The notes: generated by a model not told the origin, from the sequence alone. A stretch of DNA of 64,000 nt from RGIG8775 sp045612185 (GCA_045612185.1 JAZKYO010000045.1:34273-98272), one strand, 5' to 3'. Numbered from the stretch's first letter, positions 37,127 through 46,909 are shown. Made by a program: numbers and translations.

Positions 37127-37151
37127 ACTCTTACCTCTCAATTATAGCCCC

Positions 37152-37180
37152 ATAATAACATAAAAGGTCGGTTTTGTCAA
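37152..37180 (-). promoter_or_regulatory. Promoter of AraC gene at 36401
   Basis: Minus-strand TTGACA (37175-37180), 17-base spacer, TATTAT (37152-37157). On the plus strand the GH78 leader (37230-37391) holds a short open stretch, HDVGDAYGGFRWAVI, before a stop, possibly the end of a lost gene. Confidence 0.7.
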
Positions 37181-37391
37181 GATTTTGGTCTGCATATAAT
37201 ATTCACTTTTGGCTCAATCGTGTTTATAATGGATATATCACCTGGGTTTTGCGAGAGACGCTGTAGTTTTAAATGGTTCACTATCTTACAGGGGCGGGTA
37301 TTCTTATTCACTTCTTCACGATGTGGGCGATGCTTACGGCGGTTTCCGTTGGGCGGTTATCTGAGAGCATATACTTTACAAGGAGGTACAT

Positions 37392-39344
37392 ATGTGCGGA
37401 AAATGGATATGGAGATATAGAGATTTTGAGTTTTATAACGCAAAAAAATATTTACTGGCGCGTGAAGAAAGAGGAAAAAAGGTTCCGGCTTTTTATGAAA
37501 TCCCCCATTATTCAACCTCGGTAAGATTTTCTAAGACAGTCAGTCTTGCAAAAAGCGAAATTATAAGTATAACGTCAGACGGAGATGCGTGTATATCTAT
37601 TGACGGAGAACGAATTAACGGATGCGATAGCTTCGTTATGCCCGAAGGAGAACACAGACTCCTGATCGCTGTAGGAAATGATGAGGGAATGTGTGCGTTG
37701 TTGGTTGAAGGAGAAACTGTTTTTTCTGATGAAAGCTGGATTGCCGATTCTTACGACGGTATTTGGGAGCCTGTCGGTACCTCAAGGCTTTGTTTCGACA
37801 AAAACACGTTGCCTTCGAATTACTCGTTTCCCGAAAAAGAGGTTAAAATAGCCGCAGACAAAACAAACGGAAACGAACGAATTATTGATTTCGGAATAAA
37901 TACCTTTGTCAGAATCGAACTTAAAAACGTAGAGACGGACATTAAAATATTCTATGGCGAAAGCATTGAGGAAACCTATAGTGACAGATGTGTTATTTTG
38001 GATTCGGTTGCAAAATGTGATTTTGTATCGCTTCCGGAGCGAGCTTGCCAATTTGTCCGCTTTGTCGGTGCTACGTCTTTTGAGATTAAAGCATTTAATC
38101 CATATAATCCCATAAATGATATTTCTCACTTCGAGTGTGACAGCGAACTTTTAAACAGGATATATGACGTATCAAAATATACACTGTCTCTGTGTTCAAG
38201 AATGTTTTGGCTTGACGGAATAAAACGTGACAGATGGCCTTGGGCGGGAGACGCTTATATAACCGCAAAAATGGATATGTATTCATTCTTCGACACTGAT
38301 ATTGCAAGAAGAACGCTTATAGCGCTCAGAGGGAATACAGACGTAAAGATGCCGGTGAATAATATTCTTGAATATTCGTTTTATTGGTTTTTGCTTCTTA
38401 GGGATTATTATTTTAATACAGGCGATAAAAGCTTTGTTGAAAAGAACTATATTTACGCCAAACGCCTTATTGAATACTACATCAAGAGAACAAATAAATA
38501 CGGATTTATTCCTCCTGTGAGCGGTGTTTGGCTGTTTATTGACTGGCATGATATGGACAAAGCGGGCGATGTTTGCTGTGTCCAGATGTTGTACGGAAAA
38601 GCACTTGAATGTATGGCTGAATTTGCGAAAATATGCGGTAAGAATGATGAAAGCGCATATTTTGCTTCTCTTTACCGTGAGCTTGCCGATAAAATAAACG
38701 AACATTTTTGGAACGGTACGGCGTATGTTTCAGTTCTGAAAAACGGTGTTCGCTCCGAGCAGATCAGACGGCATCAGAATTATTTTGGAATTTTGTTTGG
38801 TTACGCTAACGAAGAAAAAACAAAATCTATTATAGATAACGTCTTGTTAAATGATGAGATTCCTTATATTACAACCCCATTTTTCAAATTCTTTGAGTAC
38901 GACGTTCTTTTTAAATGCGGATATTTTGATAAGGCATTTGAAGGAATAAAGGAGTATTGGGGCGGAATAGTCAATTTAGGCGCGTCAACCGTTTGGGAGG
39001 AATTTGATCCTAACATGAACGGGACAGAACATTACGCAATGTACGGTGAGCCTTTTGACAAAAGCCTATGTCACGCGTGGGGCGCGGGTCCGATTTATTT
39101 TATAGGCAGATATCTGGTTGGGTTGCGTCCCACCGATATTGGTTATAAATCGTTTGAATTGGAACCTAAACTCAATATCGGTAACTATAAAGCTGCACTT
39201 CCGATTATGAATGGTTGTGTCAAGATAGAAGTCAAAGACGGCAATCTTACTGTGGTTTCCGATGTCGACGGCGGTATATTGAAGGCAAAAGGAAAAATTA
39301 TTGAGCTGAAAAAGAATGACAAGGTCAATGTATATTACCATTAA
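37392..39344 (+). CDS. GH78 alpha-L-rhamnosidase-like enzyme
   Basis: A 650-residue cytoplasmic protein. After N-terminal beta-sandwich domains (about 1-245) comes the (alpha/alpha)6 barrel with the GH78 hallmark WLDGIKRDRWPWAGD (residues 273-287), a catalytic-site Glu in TVWEEFD (E536 or E537), and HAWGAGP near the C-terminal beta-domain. The inverting enzyme would release L-rhamnose from pectic or flavonoid glycosides. Length is shorter than the usual 850-1000, because some N-terminal domains are absent. AGGAGGTACAT precedes the ATG. Control by the divergent AraC regulator is expected. Confidence 0.88.
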   Translation: MCGKWIWRYRDFEFYNAKKYLLAREERGKKVPAFYEIPHYSTSVRFSKTVSLAKSEIISITSDGDACISIDGERINGCDSFVMPEGEHRLLIAVGNDEGMCALLVEGETVFSDESWIADSYDGIWEPVGTSRLCFDKNTLPSNYSFPEKEVKIAADKTNGNERIIDFGINTFVRIELKNVETDIKIFYGESIEETYSDRCVILDSVAKCDFVSLPERACQFVRFVGATSFEIKAFNPYNPINDISHFECDSELLNRIYDVSKYTLSLCSRMFWLDGIKRDRWPWAGDAYITAKMDMYSFFDTDIARRTLIALRGNTDVKMPVNNILEYSFYWFLLLRDYYFNTGDKSFVEKNYIYAKRLIEYYIKRTNKYGFIPPVSGVWLFIDWHDMDKAGDVCCVQMLYGKALECMAEFAKICGKNDESAYFASLYRELADKINEHFWNGTAYVSVLKNGVRSEQIRRHQNYFGILFGYANEEKTKSIIDNVLLNDEIPYITTPFFKFFEYDVLFKCGYFDKAFEGIKEYWGGIVNLGASTVWEEFDPNMNGTEHYAMYGEPFDKSLCHAWGAGPIYFIGRYLVGLRPTDIGYKSFELEPKLNIGNYKAALPIMNGCVKIEVKDGNLTVVSDVDGGILKAKGKIIELKKNDKVNVYYH

Positions 39345-39474
39345 GCATATAGGCATACATATAGCCCCGTATGCCATTTTAAAACTGATATACACGCGAT
39401 TGAAGCTTCCGGTTTTTAAGGCTACCCAAAAGCTTACAAAGTCTTATACCGCAAGCCCCTTGATGCAAATCCAC

Positions 39475-39509
39475 AATAAATATCCCCCGTTTTACGGGGG
39501 ATATTTATT
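39475..39509. terminator. Bidirectional terminator between convergent genes
   Basis: AATAAATATCCCCCGT pairs with ACGGGGGATATTTATT. The right arm overlaps the stop codon of the minus-strand lipoprotein gene, so the hairpin can end both transcripts. Confidence 0.85.
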
Positions 39510-42500
39510 ATTTGCCATATTTAGCGTCAAAATACTCGATAAGCTTATAAACGTTCTTGTTTATCTGTACCATGTCGTCGGTAAGGGCTGTGTATTCCTC
39601 GTGCTTGTTGTTTACAATTCCTTTGTTTGAATCACGGCTGGTGGTATCGGTGGCATTTGCCTTGGGGTCGTTGTCGGTATATTGGAACCATTGCCAACCT
39701 ACGCAGTTTTTCGCCTCAAGCATACGGAGCGTGAAGTTCTGATAGAACAGACCTCTGTCCTCTTGGGTGTTTACGTAGAAGCCCGCGCCGTCCTTGCTTG
39801 CGAGATTGTCAAAGGTATCCGAGGATTTTGCGTAGAACTCGGTTACCATAAAGGGAATACCCGCGTATCGCGCAAAGTCGTAAATGAACTCTGCCTGCGG
39901 CTCCCATGCGGCGTACCAGTTAATCGTAAGAATATCAAGATACTCGCCCGAAACGCGAAGCACCCATTCGGATTCCTTTACCGCGTGGAGATATTTTGTT
40001 CCTGCGTAAAGGTGGTTGGTGTCATACTTTTCTATGGCGTTCTTCACAACGTGGTAGTATCTGTCCCAAACAAATCCGCGGAAAAGGTCCATCATCTCGC
40101 TGGTAAGGTCTTGGTCTGTGATATACTCTTTACCGGTCATTTCGGTTATCCAATACCATGCGCAGGCGTATGAGTAGCGGTTGATTTTCTTGTATGGGTC
40201 GACAGTAAGAAAGTCGCGGAGCATGGTAAGGTCCATGGGAAGCTCGTTGTCGGTTATGTAAGCTATCATGTTTTTATCGTCGGGGACAACGTTCGTCTTT
40301 GCCATGTCGTCAACGTATGTCTCAAAATCGGGATTGAATACCGGCATGGTGTTGTTTTCCGAGAATCTTGCCTGACCGCCCGTGGTGGCATTAAGCCCAT
40401 TGGCTGTGCCGTAGCCTATCATTGGGCTGAAACGTTTGAAATAGGAGAGACCGCCCTCAACGCTGCGAAGCACCGAATCAGAGGTCATTTCGCAGTTGAA
40501 GAGAAGGTCGTCTTTGAGATGTCTTGTGGTGGATATTGCCCATCTTTCGGGGGTGCCGAATTTTTCAAGAATGGCGTTCTTTTGCGTTGGGGAGTTTTTG
40601 TATGCTACGGTGACTCCGCTCATGCTTCTTAACACGCACGGATATCCGAGAGGATCTATAACCCACCATCTGCCGTTGATTTTTGTTGTATAGAAAAAGC
40701 CTGTTGCCTTTTGACGAAGCGCGTTATCAACAATTCCGCCGTAAACGTCAAATTTGGCGTCGGTGGATGCCGAGAAGCCCTTGAGGGCGTCTAACGTTCT
40801 CGTGGGTTGCTCTGTAAATTCCTTTGAGGGATTGTTTCCGGGGGACATTACGGTTTTGGTAAACTCACTCATGTCGGATTGAATAAGAGAAGCGTTGCCA
40901 AGGGGCTTTGCTTTCATTTTTTCGTAGCGAACGTACCATTCGTCGTACATTTGCTTTGCTCTGTCCCATATCGCTTTGTTTTCTGCCTCGTCATTTACAA
41001 GCTGCTTTACAAAGGTTCTACCCGCGGAAATCTGATTTTCTTTATAGACCTTAAAGTGTGGCATCGTGGATGCGGTGGGGGATGACGTGTCAATGGTGGT
41101 TACTCCCTCGGTTTCGTCTATCTGCACAAGCATAATAGAGAAGTTTGTTTTGCCGTCAAAAAGCATATCCTCCACAAACTCTGTTACGTCTACCGCGGCA
41201 AAGCTGTTAAGCACGGCGTTTGCTATTACAGGTGTTTCATTGAGCTTTTTGGGTTGGGTATCCCAGGTTACCTTTCCCGAGGTCCAGTTATCATCAACAA
41301 GATATACGTCAAAATGAACGGCGGGAGACTTTTGTATGGCTGTAAATGTCAGCGACAGCTCCGCAAATCCCACTTCAAGGACGTTGAGCCCCGAAAGATC
41401 GAATTTGAAGAGGGCGCGGCGTGCAACGTCGTTCTTCCAAAGTCCGTTCTTTATGTGGAGACCGTCCGCCAGATTTTCCTCGGCGTTAATGGTTCTCCAG
41501 TTCTTTTTGCTGTATTTGCCGCCTCTTACGTAAGCGTATTCGGTTGCATAGAAGCTTCTCATAGGTAGGTCCTCCTTTGGGGTATCGGTGGGGGTGTCGG
41601 TTGCGTTGCCGGAACCTGCGGTTATAATGAGATGAGGCATTTCTCCGTCTCCGAGCTTGGAAAATTCTATTTGCGTCTCGCTTACCGTTTCAACAGATTG
41701 AAGTATCATAAGCGTCATTTCTTTTTCGCCCTTTTGTATCATTGTGTAAAGGGCAGACGTGACGTCGGCTGTGGTTGTATTTAAAATAACGTCGTCAGCG
41801 ATAGGCGTGCTGTTTAGCTTTGCGGGCTGGGAGGAGTAGGTTATCATGCCATCGTCCCAGACGTTTGACACAAGGAATACCTTAAACGGCACTTCTGTGT
41901 CGGATTGGATTTTGGTGAATTTTATTGCAAGCTCAGCTTTACTTACGTTTTCGGTTGTAAGTCCGGATATATCGAATTTGAGATATGTATGGCGTGTGGA
42001 GCTGCTTACCTTGTGACCGTTTTTGATGATAAGCATTTCGCCAAGACCGCGCTCCTCAAGAATATCGCGCCAATTTTTGTCTTTCCAGTCGTTGCCGCGC
42101 ACGTAGGCGTACTCTGAGGCGTAAAGCCTGCCCATGCTGTCAATGCCCGATGTGCTTGGATCCGAGCCTGCCGACGTGCCCGTGCTTATAATCAGTCTCG
42201 GCATTTCCTCGGCTTTAAGCTTTGAAAATTCAATCTGCGTTTCGCTTACCGTTTCAATTGTCTGAGAAATCATAAGCGTAACGCACCTGTCGCCTTGGCG
42301 AAGGGCGGTTTTTATGGCGGAGGTAACGTCGGCTGTTTCGTTTTTGAAAATAACGTCCGACGCAATGGGAGTGCTGTCAATCTTGGCAGGTTGATTTGAG
42401 TAGGTAATTTCGTTTTCTTTCCAGTCGTTTGACACAAGGAACACCTTAAACGGAACGTCGGTGTCGGTTTGTATCTTGGTGAAGTTCAGCGCCAGCTCTA

Positions 42501-42822
42501 CCTTTTTCAAGTCATCGGAAGAAATCGAAGACAGGTCAAATCTGAGGAAGGTGTGGCGTGTGGAGCTGCTTACCTTGTGACCGTTTTTGATGATGAGCAT
42601 TTCACCAAGACCGCGCTCCGCAAGAATATCGCGCCAATTTTTGTCTTTCCAGTCGTTGCCGCGCACATAGGCGTATTCGGTGGCGTATATCGTGCTCGGT
42701 GAATTGCCTGTGGCGCTTGTCAGAACGACGTCATCGCTTGACAGTATATTCTGCGGCACTGCCCCGCAGGAGCACTCAAGCAACATTATCACTGTAAGTA
42801 AAAGGACAAAAATTCTTTTCAT
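39508..42822 (-). CDS. Lipoprotein glycosidase with three DNRLRE domains
   Basis: A 1104-residue lipoprotein starting at ATG 42822 (AAAAGGAGAGTTGTT precedes it); an upstream in-frame codon would destroy the signal peptide. Signal MKRIFVLLLTVIMLLEC with a lipobox Cys. Three DNRLRE/CBM96-like domains at about 45-215, 232-400 and 423-590 each begin YA[TS]EYAYVRG; the first two are near-identical repeats. A catalytic-looking region from about 690 carries RWWVIDPLGYP, acid/base candidate E860 in ITDNEL and nucleophile candidate E995 in VTEFYAK. It is a paralogue of the proteins at 7936, 48768 and 53586. It is anchored outside the cell and probably an endo-acting polysaccharidase with extra binding modules. 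Confidence 0.72.
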   Translation of the reverse strand: MKRIFVLLLTVIMLLECSCGAVPQNILSSDDVVLTSATGNSPSTIYATEYAYVRGNDWKDKNWRDILAERGLGEMLIIKNGHKVSSSTRHTFLRFDLSSISSDDLKKVELALNFTKIQTDTDVPFKVFLVSNDWKENEITYSNQPAKIDSTPIASDVIFKNETADVTSAIKTALRQGDRCVTLMISQTIETVSETQIEFSKLKAEEMPRLIISTGTSAGSDPSTSGIDSMGRLYASEYAYVRGNDWKDKNWRDILEERGLGEMLIIKNGHKVSSSTRHTYLKFDISGLTTENVSKAELAIKFTKIQSDTEVPFKVFLVSNVWDDGMITYSSQPAKLNSTPIADDVILNTTTADVTSALYTMIQKGEKEMTLMILQSVETVSETQIEFSKLGDGEMPHLIITAGSGNATDTPTDTPKEDLPMRSFYATEYAYVRGGKYSKKNWRTINAEENLADGLHIKNGLWKNDVARRALFKFDLSGLNVLEVGFAELSLTFTAIQKSPAVHFDVYLVDDNWTSGKVTWDTQPKKLNETPVIANAVLNSFAAVDVTEFVEDMLFDGKTNFSIMLVQIDETEGVTTIDTSSPTASTMPHFKVYKENQISAGRTFVKQLVNDEAENKAIWDRAKQMYDEWYVRYEKMKAKPLGNASLIQSDMSEFTKTVMSPGNNPSKEFTEQPTRTLDALKGFSASTDAKFDVYGGIVDNALRQKATGFFYTTKINGRWWVIDPLGYPCVLRSMSGVTVAYKNSPTQKNAILEKFGTPERWAISTTRHLKDDLLFNCEMTSDSVLRSVEGGLSYFKRFSPMIGYGTANGLNATTGGQARFSENNTMPVFNPDFETYVDDMAKTNVVPDDKNMIAYITDNELPMDLTMLRDFLTVDPYKKINRYSYACAWYWITEMTGKEYITDQDLTSEMMDLFRGFVWDRYYHVVKNAIEKYDTNHLYAGTKYLHAVKESEWVLRVSGEYLDILTINWYAAWEPQAEFIYDFARYAGIPFMVTEFYAKSSDTFDNLASKDGAGFYVNTQEDRGLFYQNFTLRMLEAKNCVGWQWFQYTDNDPKANATDTTSRDSNKGIVNNKHEEYTALTDDMVQINKNVYKLIEYFDAKYGK

Positions 42823-42852
42823 AACAACTCTCCTTTTGGGTTTTATAGTTTT

Positions 42853-42881
42853 ATTATACAATAAAAATGAACAAATGTAAA
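42853..42881 (-). promoter_or_regulatory. Promoter of triple-DNRLRE lipoprotein gene
   Basis: Minus-strand TTTACA (42876-42881), 17-base spacer, TATAAT (42853-42858). Confidence 0.75.
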
Positions 42882-42964
42882 TATTCTTGTGCAAAAAGAA
42901 TGACATTTACAAACAAGAATTTTGTATATACAAACTTCCTTTTATTTCTGATTTGTAAAAACAG

Positions 42965-43000
42965 AAAAGCACTGGATCGTTAACGAACCAATGCTTTTTT
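42965..43000 (-). terminator. Terminator after the SDR gene
   Basis: AAAAGCACTGGATCGTTAAC and its inverted partner GTTAACGAACCAATGCTTTT form a long stem with a few mismatches, flanked by T on the minus strand. Confidence 0.75.
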
Positions 43001-43011
43001 ATTGTGACTTG

Positions 43012-43749
43012 TTACATTGTTTTTCTGCAACCGTCTATTTGAATATTTTGACCTGAGATGTAGGATGCTTCGTCGCTCGCAAGGAAGCAGATAAGATTGG
43101 CGTTTTCCATATCCGTGCCCGTTCTGCCCATGAAAGGGAGGGGGGACTCAACCGAGAAATTGTAATCAAGGTTTTCTCCGGGACTAACGCTTCCGGGAGA
43201 CACGCTGTTTACAAGAATACCTTTTTTGGCAACCTCTTTGGCAAGTGATTTTGTCATTGCGATCACCGCGGCCTTGGTAGCTGAGTAGGGAGCCATGCTG
43301 TTAATTCCGTATACTCCCGCTACAGACGCTACGTTAATTATTCTGCCGTATTTGTTTTCCAGCATGTTATTAAGAAAAGCTTTGGTGACGTACATTGTAC
43401 CCATAACGTTAACGTCAAAGAATTTCTTCCATGTGTCTGTGGGAACGTCTATAAAGTTGCAGTGATATTTCCATAGCGCCGCGTTATTTACGAGAATATC
43501 CACCTTCCCGAATTTTTTTAATACTTCCTCAGCCGCCTCGTTTACTCTTGCCTCGTTGCTTATGTCGCATTCAAGACACAAGATGTCTTTTGTGTATTCC
43601 TCAAGCTCGCCTTTGAGTCGCAAAAGCTCGTCTGTGTTTATATCAAAAGCTACTACGTTAGCACCTTCCATAGCAAGCTTAAGCGCAACTGCTCTGCCTA
43701 TTCCGCGTGCCGCGCCTGTAACTACCGCCGTTTTGCCCGTAAATCTCAT
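43012..43749 (-). CDS. Short-chain dehydrogenase/reductase
   Basis: A 245-residue classical SDR that oxidises or reduces an alcohol/ketone with NAD(P). Seen: TGAARGIG coenzyme loop, CDIS, NNAALW, NVMGT, the Ser in NVASVAG, and catalytic Y155 and K159 in PYSATKA, then SPGSVSPG and a C-terminal ISGQNIQIDGC. Asp at the end of the second strand (AFDIN) favours NAD over NADP. Length is normal. It is transcribed divergently from an AraC gene that probably controls it. Likely substrates are sugars or sugar acids such as gluconate or fuconate-type compounds; this is inference. Confidence 0.9.
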   Translation of the reverse strand: MRFTGKTAVVTGAARGIGRAVALKLAMEGANVVAFDINTDELLRLKGELEEYTKDILCLECDISNEARVNEAAEEVLKKFGKVDILVNNAALWKYHCNFIDVPTDTWKKFFDVNVMGTMYVTKAFLNNMLENKYGRIINVASVAGVYGINSMAPYSATKAAVIAMTKSLAKEVAKKGILVNSVSPGSVSPGENLDYNFSVESPLPFMGRTGTDMENANLICFLASDEASYISGQNIQIDGCRKTM

Positions 43750-43780
43750 AGTAAAACCTCCGTTTTTCTTTTATTATAAC

Positions 43781-43808
43781 ATTATCGCAATATTACGGTA
43801 AATGTCAA
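43781..43808 (-). promoter_or_regulatory. Promoter of the SDR gene
   Basis: Minus-strand TTGACA (43803-43808), 16-base spacer, GATAAT (43781-43786). Confidence 0.65.
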
Positions 43809-43856
43809 TTGCTATATTATATTTAGCTTAAATGATACTTATTCTTGCGTTTTATA

Positions 43857-43885
43857 TTGACTTGTTGTCGTGCCTATGATATAAT
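43857..43885 (+). promoter_or_regulatory. Promoter of AraC gene at 43906
   Basis: TTGACT (43857-43862), 17-base spacer, TATAAT (43880-43885). It is back to back with the SDR promoter. Confidence 0.8.
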
Positions 43886-43905
43886 GTAAACAAGAGGTGA
43901 GGATT

Positions 43906-44649
43906 GTGAATGTTGAGGATTTTGTTATAATAGAGTTTAACAATATATATACGGCAAACAATCAGAAAGGAAAGCTGATTGAACTAAAAAACAGACATTG
44001 CTCTTGTTTTATCGTAACCCTTAGCGGCAGTATAAAATTTACGTATGAAGGCGGAAGCGTTGTGGTTGACAGTACGCACCCGGTTTTTATTCCGGAAGGG
44101 TTAAGTTATATAAACGAGTGCCTTGAGGACGCCCAAAGTTTGGTTTTCGGTTTTCATACGCTTGATAAATATCAATTTCCGTTCGTTCTTTCACATATTT
44201 CACATAGGCTGGCAGAAGAGAGGTACGAGGCGATTGAAAAAGCTCTTATGTCGGGGGCGCGTGAAAAGTCGATGCTCGTGCTTGGTGAGCTGTATTCGTT
44301 GGCGGCATTACTTTTTTCGGCATCAGAAAAGCTCTCATCGGGAGACGTTATAATAAAAAAAGCAACCGAATATATTTATTCAAATTACAGTGATCCGACG
44401 CTCACCGTGTCTGCTGTGGCAGAGCAATGCTTCGTCAGTGAGATATACCTCAGAAAGCTTTTCGGCAAGAAGCTTGGGATAGCGCCTTTTAAATTTATCA
44501 CCGAAGTCAGAATGTCCCGCGCAGAGGGGTTGGCAAGAGAACGTATTCCGGTTAAAGAAATAGCTGTCTCCGTGGGCTTTTCCGATATTTATCAGTTCAG
44601 CCGCGCGTACAAAAAGTATTTTGGGTATCCGCCGTCGGAAACGATTTGA
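43906..44649 (+). CDS. AraC-family transcriptional regulator
   Basis: A 247-residue regulator. GTG 43906 is the preferred start because GAGGTGAGGATT lies just before it; GTG 43897 would add three residues. N-terminal cupin sensor (about 5-120; HCSCFIVTLSGSIKFTYEGG, HPVFIPEGLSY), C-terminal pair of helix-turn-helix units (LTVSAVAEQCFVSEIYLRKLF and VKEIAVSVGFSDIYQFSRAY, then FGYPPSETI). Divergent from the SDR gene. A hairpin terminator follows and separates it from a convergent second AraC gene. Confidence 0.92.
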   Translation: MNVEDFVIIEFNNIYTANNQKGKLIELKNRHCSCFIVTLSGSIKFTYEGGSVVVDSTHPVFIPEGLSYINECLEDAQSLVFGFHTLDKYQFPFVLSHISHRLAEERYEAIEKALMSGAREKSMLVLGELYSLAALLFSASEKLSSGDVIIKKATEYIYSNYSDPTLTVSAVAEQCFVSEIYLRKLFGKKLGIAPFKFITEVRMSRAEGLARERIPVKEIAVSVGFSDIYQFSRAYKKYFGYPPSETI

Positions 44650-44673
44650 GCAGCGTTTGCCTATAATTCAATC

Positions 44674-44705
44674 AAAAAGACGGAGTTTTTTCTCCGTCTT
44701 TTTTA
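44674..44705. terminator. Bidirectional terminator between two AraC genes
   Basis: AAAAAGACGGAG (44674-44685) pairs with CTCCGTCTTTTT (44692-44703); T-rich on both strands. Confidence 0.85.
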
Positions 44706-44727
44706 TAGCTTGTCAGCGGATACTTGC

Positions 44728-45507
44728 CTAGGCGTTACGCTTCGCATATTGTGAGGGCGCTTTTCCGGTGTGCTTTTTGAAGAATCGGCTGAAATACGCT
44801 GCGTTTTCAAATCCCACAGCAAGCGCTACCTCTCTTACCGACACCCCTCCCGCGGCAAGCATAGCAGAGGCTCTCCTGATAATAATTCTGTCGCGGTACT
44901 CAAGCGGAGACGTGCCGAATTCTTCTCCAAACAGCTCGTAAAAGCGTGAGGTACTTAAGAAGCATAGCTCCGCAAGGTCGGCACATCTTACCTCAAGCGT
45001 AATATTTTCTTGCAAATATCTTACCGCCGGCATCAATCGGCGGGCGTCACGACTGACGTCACGTTGCTTGAGGCAGGAAAATACCGCGCATAGCTTTTGC
45101 ATTCTCGCGACAGAGTCCTCGTCTATCCCGAAATCCCTTTCAAGCGATGTAATCGCCTCCGCGCACTCTGTCGGGGCGTTATCGGTAATTTTTAACGGCC
45201 TGTCGGAAAAGAGTGCAACTTCATTGTTTACACGCACCGTAAAATCCACTCGGTAAAAGCTTATGCTTTCACTCGTAATTGTTAAGTTGTGCCGAGAACC
45301 GAAAGGAAGATAAGTGACTCCTCCTTTTTTTAGCGAAAACTCGCCGCCCTCAAATTCAAATTTACAGCTCCCCTCCAATATATACAGAAAGCCGTTGCAC
45401 AGACGGTTTTTCTGCGCAAGAAAACGGTATTGTGGACTTTGCAGCATAACCTTGATATCGGACAAGGAAAATTCATGCTTTCGTAACTCGTCAAACGGCA
45501 AAATCAT
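44728..45507 (-). CDS. AraC-family transcriptional regulator
   Basis: A 259-residue regulator with a cupin sensor (about 1-115; LYILEGSCKFEFEGGEFSLK, TYLPFGSRHNL) and two helix-turn-helix units (about 160-255: VRCADLAELCFLSTSRFYELF and VREVALAVGFENAAYFSRFF, then GKAPSQYAK). It is divergent from the alpha/beta hydrolase-GH28 operon at 45656 and is its probable regulator. Pectin-derived oligogalacturonides or rhamnogalacturonan fragments would be plausible inducers. Confidence 0.93.
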   Translation of the reverse strand: MILPFDELRKHEFSLSDIKVMLQSPQYRFLAQKNRLCNGFLYILEGSCKFEFEGGEFSLKKGGVTYLPFGSRHNLTITSESISFYRVDFTVRVNNEVALFSDRPLKITDNAPTECAEAITSLERDFGIDEDSVARMQKLCAVFSCLKQRDVSRDARRLMPAVRYLQENITLEVRCADLAELCFLSTSRFYELFGEEFGTSPLEYRDRIIIRRASAMLAAGGVSVREVALAVGFENAAYFSRFFKKHTGKAPSQYAKRNA

Positions 45508-45527
45508 GTTATCACTCCTTTTTTAAA

Positions 45528-45628
45528 AGTATACCACAACAAGACTTCCGTGTCAATCAACAATCGGAAAATTGTGCAAATAAGCCGTAATATTCTTCAT
45601 TGATTTTGGGGATATTTTGTGATAAAAT
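45528..45628. promoter_or_regulatory. Divergent promoters, AraC and esterase/GH28 operon
   Basis: Minus strand: TTGACA (45551-45556), 17-base spacer, TATACT (45528-45533). Plus strand: TTGATT (45600-45605), 17-base spacer, TAAAAT (45623-45628). The 40 bases between the two -35 boxes would hold the AraC site. Confidence 0.75.
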
Positions 45629-45655
45629 CAAATCAACAAACATTGGAGGTGCGTT

Positions 45656-46909
45656 GTGGACAACCAAAAGTGGATGAACACCATGCGTGTTTACTATGAA
45701 TATGAAAAACGCTTTGCCGCTTCAAAGCTTCAGAAGGCTTTTTACGTTCCTACCGAGGACGGTGACAAAAGCGCGATAATTTCGGGCGTAAAAAAGATGT
45801 TGGCTTATGATGACGGCATGCTTCCCGAAATCGGAGATATGGAAGAAGTTACGCGAGACACCGTCGAAGCGTACGAAGTTATAGGACTTCGCTATACCAC
45901 GTGGGAAAATTTTTACGGAGCGGCGTCTCTTTTTATGCCGCATGGTAAAGAAAAAGTGCCGCTTGTATTCGTGTTTCCCGGTCACGGCGCGCAAGGCAGA
46001 CTTACAAGGGGCTATATTTCTATGGCTAACCGATTGGCTCGTATGGGAATTGCCGTTATGCTTGTAGAAAATATCGGGCAGGGTGACCGCAATACGCAGG
46101 GGCATTGGGATTCTATTGCGCCGTTTTACTGCGGTCTCACGCTTCAAGGCATGATATTGATGGAATCGGTTGCGCTTATCCGCAAAATGGCAAATCACCC
46201 GCGTGTAGACAAAAGCCGCATGGGCGCTTGCGGTAATTCGGGCGGCGGAACGCTGTGCCTGTTTCTTGCGGCGCTTGCGCCGGAGCTGTCGGTGCTTTCC
46301 GCCTCGGGATACCCCTCGGACTTTTCCTATCTCTTGTCAAAAGAACGCCCGCACTGCTCTTGCAATCTGTTGAGGGGATGTGCTTACGGTCCGGAGATGT
46401 GGGAGGTTCTCTCATCATTCGCTCCAAAGCCGCTGTTTATCGAACAGGGGCAAAACGACCACTTGATTCCTTACGATTTGTTTATGCTCACCGCGCGAAA
46501 GGTCAGTCACGTATACAGACAAACGGGATGTGTGGAAAACTTTGAGTTTTCGACTTCACGCACGCTTCATCCGTGGGTAAACGCTGACAGAATTCTGATT
46601 GCGGACTTTCTCGCAAAGCACTTGGGAATAACGCCGATTGCCTTGGAGAATGACGAGGACGAATCACTTATTGCGCTTTTGCAAGGTCGGCAGATTTCTA
46701 TACCCGAGGAGTCACTCGACACCGACGGTATCGCCCAAAAGCTTACGGGCAAAAAAATGCCGAAAGAAACTGTGCTTTCAGACATATTTACGCCTACACT
46801 GAACGGCGAACCATTGTCAGAGGATGACATTATCCCCGACATAGGTCGCGGCAACGTTATGAGAATATTGGCGCAAATGGAATGCGCTCTTACAAAACAG
46901 GAGAATTGA
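45656..46909 (+). CDS. Alpha/beta-hydrolase, probable glycan esterase
   Basis: A 417-residue alpha/beta-hydrolase of the large acetyl-xylan-esterase/dienelactone-hydrolase-like type. The nucleophile is S195 in CGNSGGG, D268 lies in EQGQNDHLIP, and H305 in TLHPW; PLVFVFPGHGAQGR precedes the oxyanion region. GTG start behind TTGGAGGTGCGTT. No signal peptide. Its stop is one base before the GH28 start, so the two are translated together, which suggests removal of acetyl or methyl esters from pectin fragments before or during GH28 action. The C-terminal 90 residues are not assigned. Confidence 0.8.
   Translation: MDNQKWMNTMRVYYEYEKRFAASKLQKAFYVPTEDGDKSAIISGVKKMLAYDDGMLPEIGDMEEVTRDTVEAYEVIGLRYTTWENFYGAASLFMPHGKEKVPLVFVFPGHGAQGRLTRGYISMANRLARMGIAVMLVENIGQGDRNTQGHWDSIAPFYCGLTLQGMILMESVALIRKMANHPRVDKSRMGACGNSGGGTLCLFLAALAPELSVLSASGYPSDFSYLLSKERPHCSCNLLRGCAYGPEMWEVLSSFAPKPLFIEQGQNDHLIPYDLFMLTARKVSHVYRQTGCVENFEFSTSRTLHPWVNADRILIADFLAKHLGITPIALENDEDESLIALLQGRQISIPEESLDTDGIAQKLTGKKMPKETVLSDIFTPTLNGEPLSEDDIIPDIGRGNVMRILAQMECALTKQEN

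Noticed and set aside
37220..37420. Small gene upstream of the GH78 gene
   Set aside because: No ribosome site fits it and it overlaps the GH78 start; at most the leader contains the tail of a lost gene.
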